Notes: a model not told the origin generated them from the sequence alone. Shown: positions 51,202 to 59,836, counted from the stretch's first letter. The stretch: 64,000 bases of DNA from Halobacillus fulvus (GCA_004078665.1 SCFO01000003.1:1-64000); one strand, 5' to 3'. Program-made: numbers and translations.

Positions 51202-53328
51202 TTGAGCGCATTTCATTTGCTTTCTGAGACCATGAAAAGACGTGTGTATGATATGGGATGGTCTAAGTTCACTGATATACAGGAGAAAGCAATTCCAGTG
51301 ATTATAAATACAGAGAATGACGTTATTTTATCAGCTGGAACAGCTTCTGGAAAAACGGAAGCTGCATTTTTGCCAATCTTTTCAAAGGTTGAAAAGGAAG
51401 CCGGGCAGTCTCTAAAGGTGTTGTACATTTCCCCTTTGAAAGCATTAATCAATAATCAATATGAACGATTGACGGATATGACTAGAGGAACTTATATATC
51501 CGTCCATAGATGGCACGGTGATATTTCAGCCGCAAAGAAAAAAAAGTTTTCTAGTCGTCCATCCGGGGTGCTTCAAATAACTCCAGAGTCTATCGAAAGT
51601 TTATTTATCAATCGTACTTCTTTGCTCCATACCTTATTTCAAGATATAGACTTTATTGTCGTAGATGAAATTCATTCGTTTTTAGATAGTGAGAGAGGTG
51701 CACATCTCCGTTCTTTGCTATCCCGAATGAATAATTACATGAAAAAGAAACCCAGAATAATCGGCTTGTCTGCTACAGTTGATAATTATCCTTTGGTTAA
51801 AAAATGGGTAAATCACGAAACTCCAGAGAATGTAGATATTATCGAATCACCTAGAGGGAATAAAGCTTTATTATACAATTTGATGCACTTTCAAATAAAT
51901 GAAGATAAAAAGATACCTATGGATCTGTTTCGAGATATTCGATTTTTGACACGCGACCAAAAGTCCTTAATTTTTTGTAACCGAAGAGGTCATGTTGAAG
52001 AGTTTACAGTTATGTTGAACCGACTAGCTAGAAAAGAGAATATAGAGGATCCCTATTTAGCACATCACTCTTCTATCGATAAAAAGGAAAGAGAGTTTGT
52101 CGAGAAGAAAATGCAGGAGACAAATATGCCACGAAGTGTTGTTTCAACGAGTTCATTAGAGTTAGGAATTGACATAGGCAGTATAGATATCGTAATTCAA
52201 ATTGATAATACTTTTTCTGTTTCTTCCCTAAAACAGCGGCTTGGTCGTTCAGGTAGAAAGCAGGGTACGGATCAAATTCTACAGCTTTATACAACTGTGA
52301 ATGATAGCTTGTTGCATTCTTTATCTGTTATGGAACTTGTAAGAGAAAAATGGGTAGAACCAGCGCAAGGGTATCCTCTACCGTATGACATCCTATTTCA
52401 TCAGATCGTCTCAATTTGCAAGGAAACGAATGGATTATCACTACCTTCCCTAAAGGATCGCATTTATCATATTGGTATCTTTAAGTTATTTGAGAGAGAA
52501 AGAGTAATAGAGCTGATTAATCACATGCAAGAAAAAGGTATCTTAGAACTCATTCCAGGCACAAACGAGATTATTGTCGGATTAGAGGGAGAAAATTTGT
52601 TAAGAGGGAAAGAATTTTATTCCATGTTTATGACAACAGAGGAATATCAAGTAATTTCCGGAAGTCAAAAGGTAGGTATGATTGATAAAAGTCCTTTTCT
52701 GAACATTGGGGATAACTTTATTTTAGCAGGTAAGTTATGGACGATTGTTGATATTCATGATTCCGGGAGTAAGGTTTTTGTTGAGAAAGCCCAAGATGGA
52801 ATTCCTCCGAAGTATTTTAGTGGAGGAGGAAAAGTGCACAAAGTAATTGCGGAGAAGATGCAAGAAATTCTCTGTTCTAATGAGAAAATTACTTACGTAG
52901 ATGATAAAGCATTATCTGCACTAAAGGAAATGAGAATTCCTTATCATACAAATAATATCCAACCTAATGAAAGAGTAATTTGGAAAGAAGGAAAATACTG
53001 GATTTTAGAATCGTATACTGGAACCAATATAGTAAGAACCCTTATGTTAATGTTGAGAAGTAGAGGGCATACAATTCATACCCCAGATGAGTTAGGTAGA
53101 ATACGGATCTCTGGAAAAGTGGATTTTTTAGAGGAGCTTAAAATCTTGAAGGAAATTGAATGGACTCATGAGACATTATTAGAAGTGTTGAATGAGGATG
53201 AAAAGTTCAAGTCCAAATATATTGAATATCTTCCTACTCAGATACAAAAAGAACTACAGATTGTTCGTGATGTTGAGATAGAAGGAACTATTGAATACTT
53301 AACAGAGTTCAAATTTAGAGCTATTTAG
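51202..53328 (+). CDS. Lhr/BrxHI-like superfamily II helicase
   Basis: A 708-residue DEAD/DEAH-type helicase starting at TTG, seven bases after GGAGG. Motifs in order: F-T-D-I-Q at 23-27, Walker A A-G-T-A-S-G-K-T at 45-52, Y-I-S-P-L-K-A-L at 75-82, D-E-I-H at 155-158, S-A-T at 190-192, motif V S-S-L-E-L-G-I-D-I-G near 317-326 and motif VI Q-R-L-G-R-S-G-R at 345-352. The C-terminal half has Lhr-type winged-helix and beta-rich segments (V-I-S-G-S-Q-K-V-G, then N-I-G-D-N-F-I-L-A-G-K-L-W). Lhr relatives unwind DNA or RNA 3'-5'. It matches BrxHI partners of BrxD. All key motifs are intact. Confidence 0.9.
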   Translation: MSAFHLLSETMKRRVYDMGWSKFTDIQEKAIPVIINTENDVILSAGTASGKTEAAFLPIFSKVEKEAGQSLKVLYISPLKALINNQYERLTDMTRGTYISVHRWHGDISAAKKKKFSSRPSGVLQITPESIESLFINRTSLLHTLFQDIDFIVVDEIHSFLDSERGAHLRSLLSRMNNYMKKKPRIIGLSATVDNYPLVKKWVNHETPENVDIIESPRGNKALLYNLMHFQINEDKKIPMDLFRDIRFLTRDQKSLIFCNRRGHVEEFTVMLNRLARKENIEDPYLAHHSSIDKKEREFVEKKMQETNMPRSVVSTSSLELGIDIGSIDIVIQIDNTFSVSSLKQRLGRSGRKQGTDQILQLYTTVNDSLLHSLSVMELVREKWVEPAQGYPLPYDILFHQIVSICKETNGLSLPSLKDRIYHIGIFKLFERERVIELINHMQEKGILELIPGTNEIIVGLEGENLLRGKEFYSMFMTTEEYQVISGSQKVGMIDKSPFLNIGDNFILAGKLWTIVDIHDSGSKVFVEKAQDGIPPKYFSGGGKVHKVIAEKMQEILCSNEKITYVDDKALSALKEMRIPYHTNNIQPNERVIWKEGKYWILESYTGTNIVRTLMLMLRSRGHTIHTPDELGRIRISGKVDFLEELKILKEIEWTHETLLEVLNEDEKFKSKYIEYLPTQIQKELQIVRDVEIEGTIEYLTEFKFRAI

Positions 53329-53387
53329 AGATCAAGGGAGATGGTAATTTGATTTTAATATCTACTTATTTGTTTATAGGAGGATTT

Positions 53388-53573
53388 ATGGCGTTTTGGA
53401 TCATGGTAGTTCTAGGGTTCATTGCTTTGATTAAACGTAATGGTAAAGGAAAGCATAGGTTCATAATTTCTGCAATTTGTTTCGTACTTATGATTGCTGG
53501 TCTGATTTTATTTCCGGTCTCTGAAACCGAGTCCAGTAAAGTAAATGAATTTATTAATATCTCTGCATTCTAA
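53388..53573 (+). CDS. small two-helix membrane protein, unknown
   Basis: About 61 residues from ATG 53388, which follows AGGAGG by four bases; a TTG at 53349 would add 13 mostly hydrophobic residues. Two membrane helices (about 3-15 with the flanking residues, and 24-43) are separated by a basic K-R-N-G-K-G-K-H-R loop, and the tail is polar. It begins 59 bases after the helicase in the same orientation and composition, so it may be part of the same transcript. I recognise no family. Confidence 0.6.
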   Translation: MAFWIMVVLGFIALIKRNGKGKHRFIISAICFVLMIAGLILFPVSETESSKVNEFINISAF

Positions 53574-53844
53574 TGAAGGTGATAAAAACACGGGGACGCA
53601 TAAACTGTATAGTTTAATATTTAAAATAAGTATGCTGTTACTTTATAATTTTATTGTTATATATAAGCTTAAGAATGTTTGTTTCATTTCATGAATATCT
53701 ATTGCACATATTCATGGTTTTTCGTGTTTCTTGGACAAAGATATTACCACGTATTTAAAGCAGAGCCCATGGCATGGGAATAGAAGTGAGAAGTATAGGG
53801 TAGAGATTACCCAAAATATACATATGTGGTTGGGAGAATAGTAA
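53574..53844. other. AT-rich gap without gene
   Basis: No supported frame, hairpin terminator or repeat was seen. GGGAGA about ten bases before 53845 is the ribosome-binding site of the next gene. Confidence 0.5.
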
Positions 53845-54519
53845 ATGATAGATGATTTTATTAAGGGTTTTTTATCATTTGAAGATAAGAAATCTAAAAA
53901 GGGTTATCAAGTAATAGGTCCAAAGATGCTAATCTTGTTTTTTGGAATAATACTAGCTTTACTATGCACCTCTTATTTTTTTTCAGTTTCTCCTGGACTA
54001 TGGAATTTTTCAATGGTGCTTTCTTTAGTAATTGCGTTATACAAGGTAAATAGAAAAATTGATACGCTAATTTTCAAAAGTTTAGAAAAGAAGAGAGTTG
54101 AACACAAAAGTTATATAGAAAGGTATCTAACAATCAAATTAAATCTAAACAGTTCTATACAATATAAAGAGATATATTTATTTCTAAAAAACAGAGGAGA
54201 AAGAGGAATTGTTAGATATAACCTGACACCTTATTTGACTATGATTTTAACGGCTATTGTTACTACGATAGGTATAATATCCAAGGGCGATCCTGGTAGT
54301 GTAACTCTTTTAATAGAGCTACTTATAATTGTTACGGTTATTCTTGTATCTATGAATCCAGTTGTTAATGGTCTTACGAATATTTTCTTTAATTCAAAAC
54401 CCCAAAAGATTTTACAAATCTCAGAAATTGTCCATGAGTTGTTTATTGAGAAATCGATAAAAGAGAATAACAAAATGATAGGAACACCTCCATTTACTTC
54501 CCAGATAAAAATGTTTTAG
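53845..54519 (+). CDS. hypothetical four-helix membrane protein
   Basis: A 224-residue protein with hydrophobic pairs at about 27-47 and 50-66, then a basic, charged segment (about 70-125), then two more membrane helices (about 131-147 and 152-172). The C-terminal cytoplasmic tail ends in K-M-F. No domain is recognised. Its strong AT bias and orientation match the TerB-N operon, suggesting it belongs to the same acquired block, though a 271-base gap separates it from the preceding small gene. Confidence 0.72.
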   Translation: MIDDFIKGFLSFEDKKSKKGYQVIGPKMLILFFGIILALLCTSYFFSVSPGLWNFSMVLSLVIALYKVNRKIDTLIFKSLEKKRVEHKSYIERYLTIKLNLNSSIQYKEIYLFLKNRGERGIVRYNLTPYLTMILTAIVTTIGIISKGDPGSVTLLIELLIIVTVILVSMNPVVNGLTNIFFNSKPQKILQISEIVHELFIEKSIKENNKMIGTPPFTSQIKMF

Positions 54520-54562
54520 ATAATAAACATAATAAGCCATAGTTAATACTGGAGGATGGAAG

Positions 54563-54655
54563 GTGGTCTATCAGTCTAAGGTAGAAGCACATCTTTTACT
54601 GAATTATCGAGAAGATACCCGGATTTGTGTGAGAAAAAAAGGAGTCCAGTCATGA
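54563..54655 (+). CDS. possible 30-residue ORF coupled to the next gene
   Basis: GTG at 54563 lies seven bases after GGAGG and opens a 30-codon frame rich in charged residues (V-E-A-H-L-L-L-N-Y-R-E-D-T-R near its middle). Its TGA overlaps the ATG of the following gene as ATGA. That geometry suggests real translation and coupling. It may be a leader peptide or the 3' remnant of a gene truncated where the AT-rich block was inserted. Confidence 0.4.
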   Translation: MVYQSKVEAHLLLNYREDTRICVRKKGVQS

Positions 54656-55896
54656 AGAAACAATTAGAAAAATGGGAAACGAGAATGAAGGAAAAGTTCG
54701 GACTTTCCGATTACACGCTGGGTAGAACGAACTTTTTTAGAACGATATCAGCCAACCAGCAGACGCAATATACATATAGCATGGAGTGGTTTCCGGAGGG
54801 TGTCGAGCGTGAGGATGAAGATACCAACCCTAAAGGGACCGCATCGATTGAAGTGGATGTACATACAGGTGAGCTGCTATCGTTTATTGCTGTTGGTGGG
54901 GTTCTCTATGCGGATTCGGTACGATTCCAGAACGAGCAGGAAGTCAGAGGGTGGATCGAAAAGGAAGCAGGTGTCTTACTGTCCCATTCTGAACTTCAAA
55001 TAGAAGAAGAGGGAGAGTACCGGTTCATCAACACGGTGGATGGCATTCCTACGACCCCTGGGGCAGAATTCCGGGTTCGTCTTAATTCAGAAGGTAAGCT
55101 CACGTTATTCTCCCAGCTTGGGCATTTCACGAAGCCTGAGCTGGTAGAAAGAGAACCGTTTACATTGACGATAGAAAATGTTCGGGATATTTCCATGAAT
55201 CAGTTGCATCCGTTGGAATACCCGATCGTTGAAGAAGAGCGTCTCGTTTCCATTTTTGGCATCGACGAAATTTATATTACAAATGATGGAGAATCGACGC
55301 TACCCTTCTTACTGTCACGCTCTAATCAGCAAGTGACAGTGGAAAAGGTGATGACCTATGAACCGTTATTTGAGGGTCATTTCCAAGGGGAACGTCTCAA
55401 CTTTTCGGAGGAAGTGACGCTCGAACAGGTGGAAAAAGGGGAGCCACACCCTGATTTGAGGCCGATTACAAAGGAAGAAGCCGGACTGGCTGAGGGAGCG
55501 GTCATCCATTTCCTTCGTACCGAGTTCCCGGAGGATAGCGGTAAATGGTCCTTGAAAACGTTGGAGCGGGAGCATGGATATGTGATGGCCATCCTAAAAC
55601 AGGAGGATGCAGTGAAGGATCTTTTCCAAGGAAAGTTGAAAGTGATGCTGTCTCCGGACGGCAGAGAAGTGATCAACTTCTTGGATTCAGCGGTCTTTGA
55701 AGATATGATGAAAGGATTCACGCCTGCACCTGAACCACATTATACGAAAGACCAGGCGTTCGAACGATTGAAGGAACGGTTCGAGCTTCGTCCAAGGTAT
55801 GTGTTGGATCAGAAGACCGGCACTTACAAGTTGTGTGGTCTGCTCGACTGCAACGTCGCTCTGGATGCTCATACAGGAAAAGTCATTTCGCTATGA
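54652..55896 (+). CDS. YcdB/YcdC-like (DUF4901-type) protein
   Basis: A 414-residue protein without signal peptide or membrane segment. It has propeptide-like repeats: S-I-E-V-D-V-H-T-G-E-L-L-S-F near residue 62 and, at the very end, C-N-V-A-L-D-A-H-T-G-K-V-I-S-L. Both carry the D-x-H-T-G-x-x-x-S/I pattern of YcdB/PepSY-like units. Such domains occur in extracytoplasmic Bacillus proteins, but this one looks cytoplasmic as read. ATG 54652 follows AAAGGAG. Composition returns to the chromosomal norm here. The function is unknown and the family call is tentative. Confidence 0.65.
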   Translation: MKKQLEKWETRMKEKFGLSDYTLGRTNFFRTISANQQTQYTYSMEWFPEGVEREDEDTNPKGTASIEVDVHTGELLSFIAVGGVLYADSVRFQNEQEVRGWIEKEAGVLLSHSELQIEEEGEYRFINTVDGIPTTPGAEFRVRLNSEGKLTLFSQLGHFTKPELVEREPFTLTIENVRDISMNQLHPLEYPIVEEERLVSIFGIDEIYITNDGESTLPFLLSRSNQQVTVEKVMTYEPLFEGHFQGERLNFSEEVTLEQVEKGEPHPDLRPITKEEAGLAEGAVIHFLRTEFPEDSGKWSLKTLEREHGYVMAILKQEDAVKDLFQGKLKVMLSPDGREVINFLDSAVFEDMMKGFTPAPEPHYTKDQAFERLKERFELRPRYVLDQKTGTYKLCGLLDCNVALDAHTGKVISL

Positions 55897-55989
55897 TGAA
55901 AGGAATCATACATAATGTCCATAAAGAGCACAAATGAACAGGAGGTGCTCTTCTCACCTTGGTACACTTAATTTGAAAGGAGGAGTTAG

Positions 55990-56853
55990 ATGGAGGGGCT
56001 TCAAAGGATGATTGAGAGCATTGATTTCATCGAAAACAGGCTGGACAATGAGCTTTTGATTGATGAGATTGCAAAGGTAGCCTGCATGTCCAAATTTCAC
56101 TACCAGCGCATGTTTTCCATGTTAACAGGATACTCCGTGAGTGAATACATCCGAAATAGACGTTTGACAGTAGCCGCGCAGGAATTGAGTCATGGAAAAG
56201 TGAAAGTGATCGACATCGCGCTAAAATATCAATATGAAAGTCCGGAGTCTTTTTCAAAAGCGTTTCGTAAAATCCATGGCATCAGTCCGATGCACGCCAA
56301 GAAGTACAGTCAATCTTTAAAAGCCTATCCGAAACTCTCTTTTCAAATTCAAATGAAGGGCGATGTTGAAATGGAGTATAAGATTGTGGAGAAAGACGCT
56401 TTTCGTGTTCTTGGGAAGAGTATTCGTACGCCTACCGATCAAGGTGAGCATCATAAAGCCATAGCAACCTTCTGGAGCGAGTCGAATCAAAATGGATTTG
56501 CAGCTGAGTTGGGGCAAATGAGTGGTTCCATGGGATTGTTGGGGATTTGCGCGGAGTTTGACGAAAAGCAAGAGAATCTAACCTATATGATAGCAGCGGA
56601 AAAAACGGATCAAGAGCCGCATATGGAGTTGGAAGAAAAAGCAATAGAGGCAGGGACGTGGGCGGTGTTTCCGGTGAACGGCCCAATGCCTGGCGCTATG
56701 CCGAAAGCTTGGGAGCGTATTTTTTCCGAATGGTTTCCATCGACAGGCTATGAACATGCGGGAGGTCCAGAGATGGAAGTGTATCCGGATGAAAGGGATC
56801 CGAGTACAGAGGATTATTACAGTGAAATATGGATTAAGGTCATTCAAAAATAG
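55990..56853 (+). CDS. AraC family regulator with GyrI-like effector domain
   Basis: A 287-residue transcription regulator. Residues 1-105 hold the two AraC helix-turn-helix units (I-A-K-V-A-C-M-S-K-F-H-Y-Q-R-M-F and I-A-L-K-Y-Q-Y-E-S-P-E-S-F-S-K-A-F-R-K). Residues about 125-287 form a GyrI/SOUL-like effector-binding domain of the MarA-Rob class, ending in Y-Y-S-E-I-W-I-K-V. Such proteins sense small amphipathic or drug-like ligands. AAAGGAGGAG precedes the ATG. No obvious target gene is adjacent. Confidence 0.92.
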   Translation: MEGLQRMIESIDFIENRLDNELLIDEIAKVACMSKFHYQRMFSMLTGYSVSEYIRNRRLTVAAQELSHGKVKVIDIALKYQYESPESFSKAFRKIHGISPMHAKKYSQSLKAYPKLSFQIQMKGDVEMEYKIVEKDAFRVLGKSIRTPTDQGEHHKAIATFWSESNQNGFAAELGQMSGSMGLLGICAEFDEKQENLTYMIAAEKTDQEPHMELEEKAIEAGTWAVFPVNGPMPGAMPKAWERIFSEWFPSTGYEHAGGPEMEVYPDERDPSTEDYYSEIWIKVIQK

Positions 56854-56857
56854 ATAG

Positions 56858-56910
56858 AACCTTGTTCTGGTGTGTCGCTTATAAAAGCGTCCAGAGCAGG
56901 TTTTTTTCTT
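56858..56910 (+). terminator. terminator after the AraC gene
   Basis: The arms AACCTTGTTCTGG / CCAGAGCAGGTT surround an inner hairpin (CGCTT / AAGCG) and are followed by TTTTTTTCTTTT. Confidence 0.82.
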
Positions 56911-57044
56911 TTATCATAGCCCCGTTTTGAGACTGTCCGCATGCAGTGATACGTCACAAAAGTTTGATAAGTGCATCCATCTAACAAATCTCCCTCAAAA
57001 TGTTGTACTCTTTATATGTAGAGCAAACTTCAGAGGTGAGAAAA

Positions 57045-57488
57045 ATGAAAAAGAGAACGGTATTATTGCTGATGATTTTATTCGTCATATTCCTGACGGC
57101 CTGCTCTGGTACCTCAGAGCCGCCGGACGGTTTTATGACGATGAATAAGGAAGTCATAGAGATGGAAAAAGCCACGTATGAATGGATGAACGAAGGGTTG
57201 TTTTCTGATAGTCAAACGGTAGTTGATTCCGAAACGCCTTATCAGATCGCTGAAAAAATGCAAGATGCTTGGTCAGGCGATGACGAGACAGCCGTGATCA
57301 CGTTCAGTAGTGGGAAAACACCTGACCTCTCCGCTTATACTTGGAACGAAGACGGAAGACAAGAAGAGCTCTCGATTGAAAATGAGCAGGTGACGCTTCC
57401 GACTTCACCAGGCCGGCATGTCATCGAAGTCTTTGCCGAATGGGAGAGTGGGAGCGGTTCGTACGCTATTCCTGTCTTGATTCAATAG
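57045..57488 (+). CDS. small lipoprotein, unknown function
   Basis: A 147-residue protein with a clear lipoprotein signal: M-K-K-R-T, a hydrophobic core, and L-T-A-C with Cys20 lipidated. The mature part is acidic and ends in a beta-rich segment (G-R-H-V-I-E-V-F-A-E-W) that looks like an immunoglobulin-like strand pattern. ATG 57045 follows GAGGTGAG; an upstream in-frame ATG adds 15 residues that would bury the signal. I recognise no family. Confidence 0.75.
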   Translation: MKKRTVLLLMILFVIFLTACSGTSEPPDGFMTMNKEVIEMEKATYEWMNEGLFSDSQTVVDSETPYQIAEKMQDAWSGDDETAVITFSSGKTPDLSAYTWNEDGRQEELSIENEQVTLPTSPGRHVIEVFAEWESGSGSYAIPVLIQ

Positions 57489-57554
57489 AAAGTGAAACCT
57501 GATCCCTTTTCTGTTCGTAGAGTAAAGTAAGACAAATCGGAAGTGGGTGAAGAC

Positions 57555-57773
57555 ATGAGTGGTGGAATGTTACTGCTGATCATTCTGGCCTTGCTCGGTC
57601 TGCCTATCTTATGGGGGATGATCCGTGATAAACTCGGGTGGAATACTAATCGGTTTTACGGCGACGAACTCAATAAGAGACAGAAAAAGGGCAGGGAAAA
57701 GGTGTATGAGGAAAATACGAGGCACGCAGGTCCAAGGGATTACCCACCGCCTGGTGGAGGAACGGGTATTTGA
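57555..57773 (+). CDS. small single-helix membrane protein
   Basis: About 72 residues from ATG 57555: one N-terminal membrane helix (about 5-25), then a charged tail and a proline/glycine-rich end (P-R-D-Y-P-P-P-G-G-G). GTG at 57543 is an alternative start. The gene lies 66 bases after the lipoprotein gene in the same direction, with no terminator between, and a strong bidirectional terminator follows. Family unknown. Confidence 0.6.
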   Translation: MSGGMLLLIILALLGLPILWGMIRDKLGWNTNRFYGDELNKRQKKGREKVYEENTRHAGPRDYPPPGGGTGI

Positions 57774-57812
57774 TGAAGTTCTGAGTCTGCCTCTGCTCTG
57801 TTCCCAAAACAA

Positions 57813-57845
57813 AACCCGCCGGCTCAAGAGAGCTGGCGGGTTTTT
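57813..57845. terminator. bidirectional terminator
   Basis: The 12-base stem AACCCGCCGGCT / AGCTGGCGGGTT is bordered by A residues on the left and TTTTT on the right. It separates the small membrane protein gene from the convergent symporter gene. Confidence 0.85.
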
Positions 57846-57855
57846 CTATCTATTT

Positions 57856-59487
57856 CTATTCACTTTTCATCTCAGTCTTTAGCTTAGTTAAAGGCTGTGG
57901 AGGGCATGATTTCTGTGTCAGACGAGACACGATAATGATCGTCAGTAGACCACATACCATCGCAAGCGTACGGAATGGGAAGAGGACGACGCCATCTTCG
58001 ATCATTGGATATGGCAAGAATGCCGGTAATCCGAGTGCTGGTTCGCCTCCACCGAAACGAAGAATGAAGGAAACGGTCAGTCCTGCAACGGCTCCGTACG
58101 TATTTGCTTTTTTATCAAACAAAGCCGTCGTCAGCTGAGGGAACAGCATACAGTAAACGAGATCGGCACATAGGTACCAAAGCGTGTAGACACTGTCAAT
58201 ATTCAAGGCGACAATCGTTGCGGCCAGTCCCATGATGATGATGGACACACGGATTGTACGTTTGATATCTCTACCTGTCGCTTTCGGCTTGATGAGCGGA
58301 CGGTAGATGTTCCAAGCAGCCATGGATGATGCGGATAGGATGGAAGAGTCCATCGATGACATAACGGCTGCGGCTACAGCACCTAGTGCGATGATTGCAA
58401 TGCCGTATGGTGACATATAGTTGATGACGTAAGCGAGAATTTCGGAAGCGGCACCAGGGCCTTCGATTCCGTAGCTCGCCCAGTCAGCAGAGAAACCTGC
58501 TACACCGATCATGACAGCTGGTACGGCAAGTACGATACATAGGATACCTGCTGCGATTGAGAGCCACATCGCTGTTTTTTCGGTTTTAGCTGAAAGGACA
58601 CGCTGGAAATATACCTGCCACGGAATACCACCGAAGATGAGAAGTAAGGCGTAGTCCCACCAGTTCCAGTAATAATTTCCCCAGTCCGGGTGATTCCAGC
58701 CATCAAGTGGTGGAAGAAGGTTCGCAAACCCGGCCATACCTTCTGTGTAAGCTCCCCATGCTTGTTCAAGACCGCCGACTTCAGATAGGGCGAACGGAAC
58801 GACTAGGAACAATCCGATGAGAATCATGATAATTTGGGCTACGTCTGTGAGAGCGACGGACCACATGCCTCCTACGAATGTGTAGGCGACTGCGATAATT
58901 GCGGAAATAATGATGGATGTATTGAAATCGAGTCCGAGAATCAGACCGAATGTAGTTCCGAGTGCGACGAGAATGGCAGCACTCCAGAATAGTTCTCCTA
59001 ATAGGGCTGGTAAGTAAAGAACACCGGCCACTTTTTTACCAAAACGGACCTCAAGAGGGTCGAGCATGGTCGTGAATTCATATCTTCTCATCTTACGAGC
59101 GTAGAAGATACCTCCGATGATCAAGCTGAGTCCGTATCCCCAAGGGGCTTGTGCCCATACGATTCCTGAGGCAAACGTCGTTTCAGCTGTACCTGCGATA
59201 TATCCGCCACCGACCCATGTTGCTGTCATGGTGAACATGGCGACCCATAACGGCATGGAACGGCCGGCGACCATCATATCCTTGGCGCTGTCTGATTTCT
59301 TCCCAGCGGTGATCGATCCGATATAGAAGATGATGGCATACGAGATGAACATGAAAGCTAGTGCTCCCCAGTTGACATCGTTACCTGAAACTCCGACATA
59401 AATGGCGACGATGAGGAGCAAACCTAAAAATCCGAATAATCCAGTTTTTCCTAAGTTCTTATCCTGCTTTTTGTCTGGCTGTTGCAC
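57856..59487 (-). CDS. Na+/solute symporter, high-affinity choline transporter-like
   Basis: A 543-residue SSS-family carrier with about 13 membrane segments. M-V-A-G-R-S-M-P-L-W, A-T-W-V-G-G-G-Y-I-A-G-T-A-E and G-G-I-P-W-Q-V-Y-F-Q-R-V-L resemble the choline transporters of the SLC5A7/CHT1 branch and not PutP. It is divergent from betB and betA, which oxidise choline to glycine betaine, so choline uptake is the likely job; this is inferred from family and context. GGAGTGATT lies before the ATG at 59487. A candidate operator lies just downstream of its predicted promoter. Confidence 0.85.
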   Translation of the reverse strand: MQQPDKKQDKNLGKTGLFGFLGLLLIVAIYVGVSGNDVNWGALAFMFISYAIIFYIGSITAGKKSDSAKDMMVAGRSMPLWVAMFTMTATWVGGGYIAGTAETTFASGIVWAQAPWGYGLSLIIGGIFYARKMRRYEFTTMLDPLEVRFGKKVAGVLYLPALLGELFWSAAILVALGTTFGLILGLDFNTSIIISAIIAVAYTFVGGMWSVALTDVAQIIMILIGLFLVVPFALSEVGGLEQAWGAYTEGMAGFANLLPPLDGWNHPDWGNYYWNWWDYALLLIFGGIPWQVYFQRVLSAKTEKTAMWLSIAAGILCIVLAVPAVMIGVAGFSADWASYGIEGPGAASEILAYVINYMSPYGIAIIALGAVAAAVMSSMDSSILSASSMAAWNIYRPLIKPKATGRDIKRTIRVSIIIMGLAATIVALNIDSVYTLWYLCADLVYCMLFPQLTTALFDKKANTYGAVAGLTVSFILRFGGGEPALGLPAFLPYPMIEDGVVLFPFRTLAMVCGLLTIIIVSRLTQKSCPPQPLTKLKTEMKSE

Positions 59488-59524
59488 CCAATCACTCCTT
59501 TTACATATTTGTTTGGTTATCGAT

Positions 59525-59543
59525 CTGTTCGAACGGTGAACAG
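59525..59543 (-). promoter_or_regulatory. inverted repeat in the symporter leader
   Basis: CTGTTC and GAACAG are spaced seven bases apart and extend to nine-base arms with one mismatch. GAACCGGTTC, a second small palindrome, lies at 59573-59582. Both fall in the untranslated leader of the symporter gene. No function is assigned. Confidence 0.35.
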
Positions 59544-59601
59544 GTCGTTATTTTCATGTAAAACTTTCGACAGAACCGGTTCCTGTTAAGTGGTTTAAAA
59601 C

Positions 59602-59619
59602 GTTTAATAATTATTAAAC
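59602..59619. promoter_or_regulatory. candidate GbsR operator, 18-base palindrome
   Basis: GTTTAATAATTATTAAAC is perfectly self-complementary. On the minus strand TTGACA (59658-59663) and an AT-rich -10 region precede it, so it would lie a few bases after the symporter transcription start, a good place for a repressor roadblock. A 14/18 match occurs at 59837 near betB. Confidence 0.5.
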
Positions 59620-59791
59620 AAAACAACACTTATATACAATAACGCAGAATGATAGTTTGTCAACACTCTATCCGGTTGATTTGGGGCCTAAACACGAAGG
59701 TTTATAATAGCCTTCCATATATAGAGGAGGAGAAAAACTTTTTTCCTTCTTCGACATTTTTCAATCAAATAAAAAAATTAGGGTATATAGG

Positions 59792-59820
59792 TTTACAAGA
59801 CAAATCGTTTACGTTATTAT
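59792..59820 (+). promoter_or_regulatory. sigma-A promoter of betB-betA
   Basis: TTTACA at 59792-59797 and TATTAT at 59815-59820 have 17-base spacing, about 70 bases before the betB start codon. The rest of 59620-59886 is AT-rich with no coding frame. Confidence 0.72.
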
Positions 59821-59836
59821 CATAATCGTTCAAAGT

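Noticed and set aside
47779-53328. A complete BREX system
   Set aside because: Only BrxD-like and BrxHI-like proteins are present. No PglX methyltransferase, PglZ phosphatase, BrxC/PglY ATPase or PglW kinase gene is in the window, so the operon is called a distinct candidate module.
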